Source: Leptolyngbya sp. SIO1E4 (lineage in GTDB: Bacteria; Cyanobacteriota; Cyanobacteriia; Phormidesmidales; Phormidesmidaceae). Taken from it: 64,000 bases of DNA. The position numbers and the translations under genes were made by a program. Location of the stretch: NCBI GenBank assembly GCA_010672825.2, contig JAAHFU020000004.1:62001-126000 (forward strand). Direction: 5' to 3'. Shown piece after piece: positions 1-9,600 of this stretch. The notes beneath the pieces were generated by a model, which searched no databases, was not told the DNA's origin, and saw only the letters and a program-made list of their open reading frames with translations. How positions within the stretch are numbered: position 1 is the stretch's first letter; the number at the start of each line of letters is the position of its first letter.

Positions 1-1
1 A

Positions 2-457
2 GGGCAGGGACAATGGGCCCGATCGCTAGGCCCCGATTCATTGCTGTTGGTTAGAGGAGGGGTTCAATTCACTCCGGATTCACTGCTGACGCTGGAGCGG
101 TTTGGCTTGGGCGGTCAAGCCACTGTGCGCGGCTATCGTCAGGATCAGCTGTTGACAGACAACGGGATCTTGGCAGCTGCGGAAGTGCGCTTGCCAATAT
201 GGCGCGAACCTGAGAACAATATCCTATTACGATTGGCCCCTTTTATCGACGTTGGCTACGGGTGGAATAACGGGGGTGATACCCCAGACCCTGATATGCT
301 GCTGGGCATTGGGACGGGGCTGATACTCGACATCGATGATGGCCTGACGGCTCGGTTCGATTGGGGCATCCCGCTGATTTCAGTCGATGCAGATCGAGAT
401 ACCCTCCAAGAACGGGGCCTCTACTTCTCGCTAGGGCTATCGTTTTTGACTCAGTAG
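2..457 (+). CDS. TpsB/FhaC-type outer-membrane transporter, C-terminal end (partial)
   Basis: The reading frame is open to the window edge and stops at 455-457, so only the last ~150 residues are seen. They look like the end of a ShlB/FhaC/HecB beta-barrel: a glycine-rich stretch leads into VRGY, the conserved motif of TPS transporters (about residue 46 of the visible part), followed by alternating hydrophobic strands (LRLAPFIDVGYGW) and a terminal strand ending LGLSFLTQ. Family role: Omp85-superfamily pore that secretes a TpsA exoprotein across the outer membrane. A TpsA-like gene lies at 2911-6321 on the opposite strand and is a plausible substrate, but the two are not in one operon. The N-terminal POTRA domains lie outside the window. 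Confidence 0.8.
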   Translation, partial: GQGQWARSLGPDSLLLVRGGVQFTPDSLLTLERFGLGGQATVRGYRQDQLLTDNGILAAAEVRLPIWREPENNILLRLAPFIDVGYGWNNGGDTPDPDMLLGIGTGLILDIDDGLTARFDWGIPLISVDADRDTLQERGLYFSLGLSFLTQ

Positions 458-579
458 GCCGCTGGCAGACATCCTGAATGGCCCTTAATCTTAGGGATCC
501 TTCATTGAGCAGAGAAAGCAAACAGGGAATAAACGTAGCCAAAACGGTGCCGCAATAGGGGCTAGGGGTCTGGGGTTTG

Positions 580-881
580 GGGTCTAGGGTAGGGTTGATT
601 CATTCAACAGAGAAAAATATCCTCAATACCTGCTGAGGCGACTAACCTCTGCCAAACTTCCCATGACTCAACCAATCGTCAGCTGGAACCCACCGTTCCA
701 TCCACCTCACGCCCCCTCCTTTCCGCGAGGTCCAGGACGGCGAACCTGGTTGACGGGGTCTGGGGGTAGCGAAATACCCCCAGTCAACCTCACAACGCGT
801 CACCAGAATCGCCGTCTTACCGCCCTGACCAAAGCCGTTATCTATAGCGGTTTGCATGTGGATAATGCCCACCCTAGACCC
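580..881. repeat. candidate miniature element bounded by 11-bp inverted repeats
   Basis: GGGTCTAGGGT at 580-590 is matched by ACCCTAGACCC at 871-881, a perfect 11-bp inverted pair. On the 3' side the motif is doubled (871-889). A further copy of the 10-bp core at 984-993 sits over the last codons of the truncated NB-ARC gene. The enclosed ~280 bp carry a long hairpin and no gene. An insertion-derived element is inferred; target-site duplications were not identified. Confidence 0.35.
747..789. repeat. strong hairpin with GCGAAA loop
   Basis: CTGGGGGTA (760-768) pairs perfectly with TACCCCCAG (775-783) around a 6-base loop. An outer stem, GGTTGAC (747-753) with GTCAACC (783-789), extends it after a 5' bulge. 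No T-run follows on either side, so it is not a standard rho-independent terminator. It may be a structured RNA or the core of a mobile palindromic element. Confidence 0.5.
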
Positions 882-979
882 TAGACCCTGTCTTGACCCA
901 GATGTGCTGGACTCACCTGAACAAGGCCATATCTCTCTAAGCGGTGTCAATACAATTTCCTTTTGCTAGAGAATCATCC

Positions 980-2389
980 CTAGGGGTCTAGGGCGAGTAC
1001 TTCATCAGAGTGAGAAACGCAGGAAACAAGAAGGCTCTGAGGGATGCGAGGGGGCTCGGCCTCTTCAAGTGCGGCCAGGCGATCGCTTACGTACTCTATC
1101 AAAATGGGCTGTACTGTAAAGCGATTCCCAATTTTTGCCAGCGGTATCTGTCGTTCTAAATTGTCTAGAATCTCTGGAACTCTTTTTTGAGCGAAGGGTG
1201 AGCGCATGCTTTCTCTTAAGCTGGCGATTGAGGTCGGCTTTTGGTGAATGGCAAACTGGTACATAATTTCTTTCTGCCTATCGGATAGGCGGGTAAAGTG
1301 CCAATCTAGTAAGTTGCGGATTTTGCCAAACACCATCAAACCCTGTTCTAAGAAGCCAGGTAAGCTGCCATCAAATCGTCTGAGTAAATGCCCAGCCACT
1401 GATTCCAGCAGCGAGGGGTTGCCGCCGTAGACAGAAACCAGAGTATCCCAGTCTTGAACCGAGCCATAAAAAGCTGAGCTGTGAGCCCGACCAATCGTTT
1501 GAAAAACGGTTTGCACAGCCGCTTGATCGAGACCTCCTAAATTCAGCGATCGCACTGGCTGCAGCCCTTCCATTTCTTCAATGTCTCTAAGCTTCTCCCG
1601 GCTCATTAGCAGCACGCAGCTTTGATGAGCCGTTTCCCCTAACCGTCGAAAGAGCTCCTCATAGCCCTCATAGCCCGCCCGATAGCAGCCCGCGCGATCG
1701 CCACCCTGCAAAATCGACTCGGCGTTATCTAAAATCAACAAACATCGGTGTTGCCTCAGATACTGCAAAAGCTGGGTCACTAACCCTTCAGTGGTTTCCG
1801 GTAAAGGGGTCGCCTGATGGTTGGGGATGAAGGTGAGCAGTTTGGTCAATAAGGCATTAGGCAACAGGGCATCTAGCCGTCGCCAGATTAGATACTCAAA
1901 ATCTGCTTGAACGCGGTTGGCCAACTGCGATGACAGCGCTGTTTTATCCAGAGCACCCCTAACCAGACGAGTTTTGCCGATGCCTGCCAGTCCGGCGATG
2001 CTAATCAGACGGCACCGCTCTTCAAATATCCAGTTTTCCAGCGTTTTGAGTTCCTGCTCTCGCCCATAAAAGGTGGTGGCCTCTGGTGCTTCACCCCAAT
2101 CTTGTTGGAGGCGATTAGAGAGTTCAGCAATCTCTTGAGGATTGATCGCCAGTGCCTGACAAAACGCCATGAAGCTGCGATCGCGAATCGCAGTGCCCTG
2201 TAAAAAGCGTTCCCACGTTTGTGAACTACAGCCGTAGGCGTAAGGCCCTTCGGGATACCACATGCCGTCAGGCTCAAGAATTTTGCTGGCTTCTACCAGC
2301 CATTTATCACTGCCAATTTTCCATCCCTTTTGAGCAATAGCTTGTCTAATCTGAGTTAAGCCTGTTTTAGAAGCCTTGATAGACGGCAT
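980..2389 (-). CDS. NB-ARC/STAND-type ATPase, C-terminally short
   Basis: A STAND-class NTPase. Visible parts are an N-terminal helical segment (MPSIKASKTG..., about 1-100) of the type that precedes ATPase domains in many cyanobacterial signalling proteins, a P-loop GLAGIGKT at ~133-140, a Walker B-like CLLILDNAE at ~216-224, and a winged-helix/ARC-like part to ~430. Related proteins normally continue into WD40 or TPR repeats that sense a ligand. Here the protein stops at ~469 residues, and its last codons lie inside a repeated G-rich motif (984-993), suggesting loss of the sensor part. The ATG at 2389 is chosen over an in-frame TTG 15 bases upstream because GGAAG stands 8 bases before it. 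It may be a pseudogene or a shortened regulator. Confidence 0.7.
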   Translation of the reverse strand: MPSIKASKTGLTQIRQAIAQKGWKIGSDKWLVEASKILEPDGMWYPEGPYAYGCSSQTWERFLQGTAIRDRSFMAFCQALAINPQEIAELSNRLQQDWGEAPEATTFYGREQELKTLENWIFEERCRLISIAGLAGIGKTRLVRGALDKTALSSQLANRVQADFEYLIWRRLDALLPNALLTKLLTFIPNHQATPLPETTEGLVTQLLQYLRQHRCLLILDNAESILQGGDRAGCYRAGYEGYEELFRRLGETAHQSCVLLMSREKLRDIEEMEGLQPVRSLNLGGLDQAAVQTVFQTIGRAHSSAFYGSVQDWDTLVSVYGGNPSLLESVAGHLLRRFDGSLPGFLEQGLMVFGKIRNLLDWHFTRLSDRQKEIMYQFAIHQKPTSIASLRESMRSPFAQKRVPEILDNLERQIPLAKIGNRFTVQPILIEYVSDRLAALEEAEPPRIPQSLLVSCVSHSDEVLALDP

Positions 2390-2621
2390 GGGTAAATCTT
2401 CCAATACTCAACTGCAGAACTAAGCTTTCTCCCACTGGGTGTGTGGAGACGAATAAATCGCTTGGAGTTCATAGAAAGACTTACGGTTAGCCGTCACGAG
2501 ATATGCAGCAGGGGATCGACAGAACTTACGCATTGGCCCTCCAAATCCCCCAACTCTGATATCAATGGCGAAATCAACAGTTAGAACATCGATGGTGGCA
2601 TTGAGGTTTCCGGCCTCCCAG

Positions 2622-2669
2622 CCCCCAATTCTGGGGGAGCAAGTGCTCGGTTTCCTCCAGAATTGGGGG
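2622..2669. repeat. inverted repeat, 17-bp arms with one mismatch
   Basis: CCCCCAATTCTGGGGGA (2622-2638) pairs with TCCTCCAGAATTGGGGG (2653-2669), leaving a 14-base loop. A sequence related to one arm also appears near 2538. It has the form of a cyanobacterial interspersed palindromic repeat (REP/MITE-like). Confidence 0.65.
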
Positions 2670-2717
2670 ATTAATATCAGTTCTCGTTTCTAAAGCGACA
2701 GATCAGACCCCGCCCAG

Positions 2718-2738
2718 CCTCCCCTTGGCAAGGGGAGG
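2718..2738. repeat. perfect palindrome with 3-base centre
   Basis: CCTCCCCTT (2718-2726) and AAGGGGAGG (2730-2738) flank GGC. The following bases (GTGCCGCAGGCGGTGGGG) extend the repeat. It resembles a widespread cyanobacterial palindromic repeat; the family assignment is from memory. Confidence 0.6.
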
Positions 2739-2910
2739 TGCCGCAGGCGGTGGGGTGGCAATGTGTAGCGCTGATTTGGAGAATTGGGATAAGGGGGCTT
2801 GCAGCCCTTGCGCGACACTGCAAAATCTTTCGCCAGCAGTATCAATTTTGGGGAACGGAAGGGGGGCTTCATTTTATTCGTGCAAGGGGGCTAATGAATC
2901 ACACCTACCT

Positions 2911-5900
2911 TTAGAGGGCTACCTCCGTAGGGTGCAGGTCGCAGCCGTTTGGCAGCTCAAAAGGCGCCGGTGTCTCTGAACGGTGGGCCAGCAACGTCAC
3001 GGTGCCGTCGGCATTGCGCGTCCAGCCCTGAGCCTGAACAAGGGGCTCATTTGGAGCCGCAACCTCGGGCTCCGCTGCAGGGAGGGTTGAAGACGCGTCT
3101 GCCTCGTCGGTTTCCGTCAATGGGGCTAAGTCTTGCCAAATGCTATCGGCTTCCAGGACATCGATGGGGTTGGTGGGCAGCCCCCCCCGTCCCGTGATGA
3201 CAAAGCTACCGCTCTGGGCACCGGGGGCACGGCACCCAGCAGCTAAGGGCGGCGGCGCCGTCTCCACCGGCAGCTCCGACTCTGCTTGAACCACATCGGG
3301 GCTGAGTTCAGTGATGCTGACCGTGCCGCTGTTGCCGAATTGGGAACTGGCGGTGATGTCGCTGAGGGGGGTTTCCTGCGGGCGGAAGGCGATGCCCAAG
3401 AGACTCCGGGCGATGACAGTGACATTGCCCCCATCCCCTGCAAAGGCATTGGCGGTGATGTCGCTATCTTCCTCCGGAACCGCCACAATAAAGCCATCGG
3501 CCAGATTCAGGGTGATGTTGCCACCATTGCCCCCCGCCGTATCGGTGCCGGCATCAGTCGAAATCGTACTGCCATCGCGCAGCAGCAGATAGTCGTCCAG
3601 GGTGAAGGTGAGGTTACCGCCATCGGTGCTGGCAGTCTCAGCCGTGATGAGACTCCCATCCTCAAGCGTCAGCTGCTTACCCGTCAGCGTGAGGTTGCCA
3701 CCCGGCTCGGTTCCGCTAGAGCTGACGGTCATTCGGCTACCGTTGCGCAGGGTAGTTTCATCAGCGGTGACAGTGATGTTGCCCCCAATGCTTGGGCCAG
3801 CGGTTCCGGCGGAGAGGATGACGCCATCGGTGAGGGTAAAGCGCTCAGCGGTGACCTCAATGTTTCCAGCGGTTCCGGTGCTGCTGGTTCCTACTCCAAG
3901 CCCACCGGGACCGCTGACGGTGAGGGCATCCTCAAGGGCAACCAACTGCAGACCGCCCCCATCGCCACTGCTGAAAGTCTCAGCGGTGATCTCACTGTTG
4001 CTGCTAGAAAGCGTAATCTCGTCTGCCCCAATGCGCATGGGGCCTGCATCGCCTTCCCCGAAGGTGCTAGCAGTGACTGCAGCATCATCAAGAACGGAGA
4101 GGGTGGCGGTGGTGATTGATACCCCGCCGCTATCGCCCACGGCCTCTGGCCCCACTATGCTGGCAAGGACAGAGCGCTCGCCCTTGACGACGATATCGCC
4201 TGTGGCGGCAATCTGCACCGGGCCGGAATTGCCCTGTCCTCCGGTACTAGCAGTCACTGCGGCATCATCGAGCACTGAGAGGTTGGTGGTGGTTATATCG
4301 ATCCCGCCGCTGTCGCCCATGGCCCCTTCGAATACTAGGCTATTAATGCCGGAGTGCTGGCCCTCGACGACGATATCGCCTGTGGCGGCAATCTGTACCG
4401 GGCCGGAATTGCCCTGTCCCTCGGTACTGGCAGTCACTGCAGCATCATCAAGAACGGAGAGGTTGGTAGTGGTTATATCGACTCCGCCGCTATCACCCAC
4501 GGCGTCAGAACCCACTTGGCTGGCAATGAAAGAGCCTCCGACGACGACATCCCCTGTGGCGGCAATCTGTACCTGCCCTGCATTGCCTTGACCCAAGGTA
4601 CCGGCACTGACCACAGCTCCATTGAGCACTGAGAGGTTGGCAGTGGTGATTGATACCCCGCCGCTATCACCCCTGGCCAATGGATTCACTTCGCTGCCAA
4701 TGCCGGAGCTATCGCCCTCAACGATGACATCGCCTATCGCCTCAATCTGCACCTGACCAGAATCGCCTTGACCCCCGGTACTAGGACTGATTTGGGCACC
4801 ATCGAGAACGTAGAGGTTGGCAGTAGTAATTGATATCCCACCGCTATTGCCCACGGCGTCAGGACCCACTTGGCTGTGAATCAAGGAGCGCTCGCCCTCG
4901 ACGATGACATCGCCTATCGCCTCAATCTGCACCTGACCAGAATCGCCTTGACCAAAGGTGCTGGCACTGACGATGGCACCATCGAGAACGGAGAGGGTGG
5001 TGGTGGTGATTGATACTCCGCCGCTATCGCCCACAGCCCCTAGTCCCACTTGGCTACTAATGGCGAGGCCCTCGCCCTCGACAATGACATTGCCTGAGGC
5101 TACAATCTCGACTAGCCCAGAATTGCCTTGACCAAAGGTACTGGCATCGACTTGTTGGGCAGCATTGAGCACCGAGAAGTTGGTAGTGGTGATATTGACC
5201 CCGCCGCTATCGCCCACGGCATCAGGCCCCACTTGGCTGCTAATGGCGAGACCCTCACCCTCGACAATGACATTTTCTGAGGCTACAATCTGCACTTGGC
5301 CGGAATTACCTTGACCAAAGGTACTGGCAGACACTTCAGCATCATTAAGAACAGAGAGGTTGGTGGTGGTGATCACGACCCCGCCACTATCGCCCACGGC
5401 ATCAGGCCCCACTTGGCTGCCAATGAAGGAGCTATCGTCCTCGACAATGACATTGCCTGAGGCTACAATCTGCACCTGCCCTGCATTGCCTTGACCAAAG
5501 GTACTAGCCGCTATGGATCCATCATTTTGGACGGTGAGGTCATGGGTCGTAACCAGAACATCACCGCCATCCAAAGTGGAGCCAATCAGAACGCTTGTAC
5601 TTGTCGTTCCACCATCTACTAATACCTCACTGCCCGCTGCCTGAGGTGTGACCAGAACAATATCGCCACCGCCCCGCGCCACCAATCTTCCACCACGGTT
5701 CTCCACCCTGTTGCCAAACAGCGTCAGGCTTTGCCCACCATTGACCTCTAACGCTCCTTGGTTGACGATATCCCCCTGAGCTGCATCATTGAGCTGAACG
5801 CCCAACGGCACACTCACCGTGAGCAACCCTCCTGCTTGGGGGGAGGTGGCGCTAAACTCATTACCATCCGCAAACGCAAAACGTTCCCCAGCACTGGCCG

Positions 5901-6321
5901 TAAACGCCCCCGCAATATCGAGCTGGGCATCGGGGCCAAACAGGATGCCGTTAGGATTCAGCAGAAACAGATTAGCGCCGCCATCAACGCCCAGAAGCCC
6001 ATCGATATTGGAGATATCGCCCCCCGTCACCCGGCTGAGGATATTCTCAATCCCCACTGGGTTACCAAAGTACACCGCCTCGCCCGTGCCGACATTGAAC
6101 TCACTAAAGCTGTGGAACAGATTGCTGCCCCGCGCCGCGCCACCCTCAATGAGCTGCACCGGGTTCCCATTCACCGCACCATTGCCCACCGCCGAAGCCT
6201 CAGCGCCCAAAGTGTTGTCTGGGGTAATTTGTGCTTGTACCGCAACCGGGCTAGAGGCGATCGCCGTCCCGAGTACAGCCACCCAGCCAACGCGCACCCA
6301 GCATTCCGTCTGATCGTGCAT
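2911..6321 (-). CDS. TpsA-type filamentous haemagglutinin-like exoprotein
   Basis: A large secreted beta-helical protein (1136 aa). A signal peptide ends near AVQAQ (~31). The TPS secretion domain follows (~32-290), with the family motif NPNGILFGP at ~119-127. About 8.5 imperfect 60-residue repeats then follow, each with ITTxNLSVL, ASTxGQGNxGxVQI and VIVEG (nucleotides ~4050-5600), and then a degenerate beta-helix region. The C-terminal segment has a Cys and a SFVITGRGGLP motif, as is usual for cyanobacterial members. Family role: adhesin or surface exoprotein exported through a TpsB pore; the partial TpsB at 2-457 is a candidate partner. AGGAGG at 6329-6334, 7 bases before the ATG, supports the start. 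The actual ligand cannot be told. Confidence 0.88.
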   Translation of the reverse strand: MHDQTECWVRVGWVAVLGTAIASSPVAVQAQITPDNTLGAEASAVGNGAVNGNPVQLIEGGAARGSNLFHSFSEFNVGTGEAVYFGNPVGIENILSRVTGGDISNIDGLLGVDGGANLFLLNPNGILFGPDAQLDIAGAFTASAGERFAFADGNEFSATSPQAGGLLTVSVPLGVQLNDAAQGDIVNQGALEVNGGQSLTLFGNRVENRGGRLVARGGGDIVLVTPQAAGSEVLVDGGTTSTSVLIGSTLDGGDVLVTTHDLTVQNDGSIAASTFGQGNAGQVQIVASGNVIVEDDSSFIGSQVGPDAVGDSGGVVITTTNLSVLNDAEVSASTFGQGNSGQVQIVASENVIVEGEGLAISSQVGPDAVGDSGGVNITTTNFSVLNAAQQVDASTFGQGNSGLVEIVASGNVIVEGEGLAISSQVGLGAVGDSGGVSITTTTLSVLDGAIVSASTFGQGDSGQVQIEAIGDVIVEGERSLIHSQVGPDAVGNSGGISITTANLYVLDGAQISPSTGGQGDSGQVQIEAIGDVIVEGDSSGIGSEVNPLARGDSGGVSITTANLSVLNGAVVSAGTLGQGNAGQVQIAATGDVVVGGSFIASQVGSDAVGDSGGVDITTTNLSVLDDAAVTASTEGQGNSGPVQIAATGDIVVEGQHSGINSLVFEGAMGDSGGIDITTTNLSVLDDAAVTASTGGQGNSGPVQIAATGDIVVKGERSVLASIVGPEAVGDSGGVSITTATLSVLDDAAVTASTFGEGDAGPMRIGADEITLSSSNSEITAETFSSGDGGGLQLVALEDALTVSGPGGLGVGTSSTGTAGNIEVTAERFTLTDGVILSAGTAGPSIGGNITVTADETTLRNGSRMTVSSSGTEPGGNLTLTGKQLTLEDGSLITAETASTDGGNLTFTLDDYLLLRDGSTISTDAGTDTAGGNGGNITLNLADGFIVAVPEEDSDITANAFAGDGGNVTVIARSLLGIAFRPQETPLSDITASSQFGNSGTVSITELSPDVVQAESELPVETAPPPLAAGCRAPGAQSGSFVITGRGGLPTNPIDVLEADSIWQDLAPLTETDEADASSTLPAAEPEVAAPNEPLVQAQGWTRNADGTVTLLAHRSETPAPFELPNGCDLHPTEVAL
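4050..5600 (-). repeat. tandem ~180-bp intragenic repeats of the exoprotein
   Basis: Eight full ~180-bp units and one partial unit encode 60-residue beta-helix rungs. Conserved blocks recur roughly every 180 bases (for example the DNA for GQGNSGQVQI and GDSGGV). Units differ most in the segment after VIVEG, suggesting expansion by unequal recombination with local diversification. Confidence 0.8.
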
Positions 6322-6678
6322 TACAGTGCCTCCTGTAGCGATGAAAAGGGCAAATTGCTGTCGACCTTTAGATCGAGGGGCGCAAGTTTGCTTGCAGCCT
6401 CTTCAGGATAGAGATTGCCCCCCTCAAAGGCATCTAAGGATTGTCATTGCTGCTGCATGACAAATGTCATGGCAGTGTCGCTTTGCTCGAGGTGTTATGG
6501 CCATCGCCAAGCCCGTACTGATGAGGCATATCTGTTCCTCTCCATTAGCTGTGGTAGAAGTCAGTGTTCAGGACTAGTACAGCGTCAAGACTAAGGATTC
6601 GGGTTAGTGGTTTTTATGATGGTTATCAGGCAAGGCTTCTGGAAAGGGTTAACCCGAAAATTTAGCTTTGACAGACTA
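6322..6678. other. promoter region of the exoprotein and gene-end inverted repeat
   Basis: This ~355-base gap separates two minus-strand genes. It holds the upstream region of the exoprotein, with a strong Shine-Dalgarno (6329-6334) and a 7-bp-arm palindrome (6456-6471). Near the end of the pentapeptide gene a 9-bp inverted repeat (TTCGGGTTA 6598-6606, TAACCCGAA 6650-6658) encloses ~43 bases. No gene was recognised. Confidence 0.5.
6456..6471. promoter_or_regulatory. candidate operator palindrome upstream of the exoprotein gene
   Basis: CATGACA and TGTCATG form perfect 7-bp arms around AA, about 135-150 bases upstream of the exoprotein ATG. A further half-site-like TTGTCAT lies at 6441-6447. 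Size and position suit a dimeric regulator; the regulator is unknown. Confidence 0.3.
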
Positions 6679-9600
6679 CTAGGTACTGGCTCTAAGTCTC
6701 CGAACCATCGGTGCATCGTAGATGGCCTTATCCCAGTTGTTAGCTTGTCGAACTTGCTCGACAGTAAGATTCTTTGCTCCCGCAAGTCGGGCTCCTGCTA
6801 AATCAGCTCCCGCAAGTTGGGCTCCAGTGAAATCGATATTTCTTAGGTCTGCATTTCTTAGGTCTGCATTTCTTAGGTCTGCATTTCTTAGATCTGCTCT
6901 AAAAAGATCACCGTTAGACAAATCCGTATTCGTCAGATTAGCTGCTTGCAGACTTGCCCCTCTCAGATCAGTTCCCCGTAGATTTGCCTCACTTAAATCC
7001 GCATCCGTCAGATTAGCTGCTTGCAAACTTGCCCCTCTCAGATCGGTTCCCCGTAGATTTGCCTCGCTTAAATCCACTTCTGCCAGGTCATAGCCCTTTA
7101 GCTCAACTGATTCTAAATTGGCTTGGGGAGCAATTTCGATTGCTCTGGACAAATCTATGCCTCCAGGGAAGCGTGTCTTAGGACTATAGAAAACGTTGTC
7201 TAACTGAGCCCTTGAAAGGCTTTCAACTCCCAATAAATCGACGTCAATTAAATTAGCATTGGTCAGGTTTGCCCCCTTCAGATTTACTCCCTTCAGGTCT
7301 ACTGCTCTGAGATTTGCCCCTTTCAAGTCTACTGCCTTGAGATTCGCTCCCTTCAGGTCTGCGCCCTTTAGGTTCACCGTCTTTAAGCTTGCCCTTTCCA
7401 AGTTAGCCTCCACTAGATTGGCTCCTTGCAGGTTTACCTCCGTTAGATTGGCATCCTTCAGGTTTGCTGCTTGCAAATACACGCCTGCCAGGTTGTACCC
7501 TTCTAGCTGAACTGATTCGAGATTCGCTTCGAAGCCAATAAAAATTGCACCTGACAGATCCGTCCCTTCAGGAAAACGTGTCCTAGCACTGTAAAGCATG
7601 TCCTTGACATTCACGGTTGAAAGGTCGGTAATCTCAACTAAATCGGCATTAATGAGATTGGCACCGGCCAGGTTTGCATTGGTCAGAGTCGCCCCTGCCA
7701 AGTTAGCCTCCCTCAGGGTTACCCCTGCCAAATTCGCCCCTGCCAGGTCTACCCCGCTTAGATTCGTCCCTCTCAGGTTTGATTCCTTCAGAGTTGCCTC
7801 GGTTAAATTGGCTTCTGTCAGATTTGCTCCCTGCAAGTTCGCCGCTGTTAGGTCTGCCTCTTGTAGATCCACTCCTTCCAGATCGTAATCCTCTAGCTGA
7901 GCTGATTTCAAATCAGCACTGGGGGCCAGTTTAATTGCTTCAGATAGATCCGTACCTTCAGGAAAATCTGTCTCAGGACTGTAAAGAGTTTTGTCTAATA
8001 TTGCTCCTGAAAGGTTAGCCTTTGACAAATCTGCATCGATTAAATTTGCACCGGTCAGGTTTGCCTTGACCAAGTTTGCTTTCGTTAAGATTGCCTTGGC
8101 CAGGTTGCCTTCCGATAAGTTGGCTTCCGATAGATTGGCTGTGTCCAGTCTAAATTCCTTTAAGTCCAGTTGCTTCAGAATTCGCCTCAGATCTTTTTTT
8201 GCTAACCGAACTGATTTCAAATCAGTATCGGGAGCCAGTTTAATTGCTTCAGATAGATCCGTACCTTCAGGAAAATCTGTCCCAGGACTGTAATAGACGT
8301 TGTTCAATATTGCTCCTGAAAGGTTAGCCCTTGACAAATCGGCGTCAATTAAATTTGCTCCAGTCAAGTCTGCTTCTTGCAGATTTGCGTGTCTCAGGTT
8401 TGCCCCTCTTAGATTTATCCTGGTTAAATTTATTCTCGCCAGGTTATGACCCTCCAGATCTGCTGACTTTAGGTTAGTACCAGGCCCCACCAAAATTGCT
8501 GCGGACAAATCTGTGCCTTCAGGAAAATGTTGCTTAGAGCTGTAAAGCATGTCTTTCAGATTCGCCCCTGAAAGACTTTCAACCTTAGATAGATCGGTAT
8601 CAATTAGGTTGGCACCTGTTAGATCGGCCTCGATCAGCGATGCCCCATTTAAGTCAGCCTCGGTCAGCGATGCCCCCCGAAGTACTGCCTTTTGAAGTTT
8701 TGCATTGTTCAACTTAGCACGCTTGAGCCAAGATTCACTTAAGTCCGCACCTCGGAGATCGGCTTCCCAAAGGCCAGCCTCTCTGAGAATGACTGCATAT
8801 AGCTTCGATCCCTGCAGCTGAACTCTGGGTAAATGAGCACCCGTCAGATCAATCTTCCTGATTTCCTGACATTCAAAATCAGGAAACCAACCGCTGATGA
8901 GGGGGATATTATTGCCAATTTGAAGTATTCCATAAGTGTGATCATGCGAGGCTTGATACTTATTTCGGCATCCTTTGGACAAGTCTTCTAGAGCACTGAT
9001 CATCCCTCCAGCAGCTATTTTTTTATCCTCAATATTCGCAATCAGAGTCCAGGCAGCATAACTCTCCTGTCTCTTCTGAATCTCATTCTGTTCAGTTCTT
9101 CGAGGTGATTCAAAAAGAAATATAACCAACCCAATTAGCAGCGAAAAACCACCTAGCTTAGCTAGAAACTGAAGCATGCTCCCATTATCGAGCATCTGAG
9201 ATTTAGCTTCCCAGAAGTGGCCCCAATGCTCTGAGAGAGGTTTAGGACAATATTTTTGTCTTTCAAATTTATAGATTTTGAAGAGTTCGATGTATTGGGT
9301 GATATCAATCTCCCTAACCTGTGCTTGTTGAGCTAGCCTCAGGTCTCTAACACCTGAATCATGAATGGTAAGGGCTACTTCGAAGGCTGCATACATCAAA
9401 TAGTCTCGATGAGTTTGTGTTACCTCCTTGACAGAAACATTCCATTTTTCAGCTCTCTCTTTCAAAAGATTACTCAATTTTGCTTCTGACGTCTGAGGGG
9501 TTTGATTCTGAGATTGAGTATTTTTTTTAGCGGTGTTGCAATCTTCATCAATTTGCTTAAAGTCTTCGAAGATGCGCTGGAACTCATTAAAAATTTCCTC

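Larger units (their letters stand above)
458..979. other. intergenic region with G-rich inverted repeats and a strong hairpin
   Basis: No convincing gene is seen in these ~520 bases; short ORFs on both strands have no recognisable domain. The stretch holds a G-rich motif (GGGTCTAGGGT) at 580-590, its inverse at 871-881, and a further direct copy of GGGTCTAGGG at 984-993 that overlaps the end of the next gene. A near-perfect hairpin lies between the inverted copies at 747-789. This looks like a small non-autonomous repeat element or a structured RNA rather than coding DNA. Confidence 0.5.
2390..2910. other. intergenic region rich in hairpin repeats
   Basis: About 500 bases with no intact gene. 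At 2424-2507 the minus strand encodes a short fragment (PAAYLVTANRKSFYEL, ending QWEKA-stop) that may be the tail of a lost gene, possibly a PIN-type toxin, but this is a guess. The rest is a patchwork of C/G-rich palindromes (2622-2669 and 2718-2738) and phrases such as GAATTGGGATAAGGGGGC, which resemble the interspersed repeats common in cyanobacterial intergenic DNA. Confidence 0.5.

Noticed and set aside
642-950. 102-codon minus-strand frame in the first intergenic region
   Set aside because: Composition is unlike a protein, it spans the hairpin and repeats, and no family is recognisable.
3286-4591. Long open frames on the plus strand (277 and 329 codons) opposite the exoprotein gene
   Set aside because: They mirror the repetitive, GC-biased codons of the exoprotein, have low-complexity composition and no domain; the minus-strand protein has a signal peptide, TPS motif and strong ribosome-binding site.
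4050-5600. Regular ~180-bp repeats considered as a CRISPR or satellite array
   Set aside because: They are imperfect coding repeats of a beta-helical protein in one continuous frame, without identical short repeats and unique spacers.
6722-8293. Ser/Ala/Arg/Phe-rich plus-strand frames opposite the pentapeptide gene
   Set aside because: They are the antisense of A(D/N)LxxA repeats (FAPFRS-like strings) and have no independent support.
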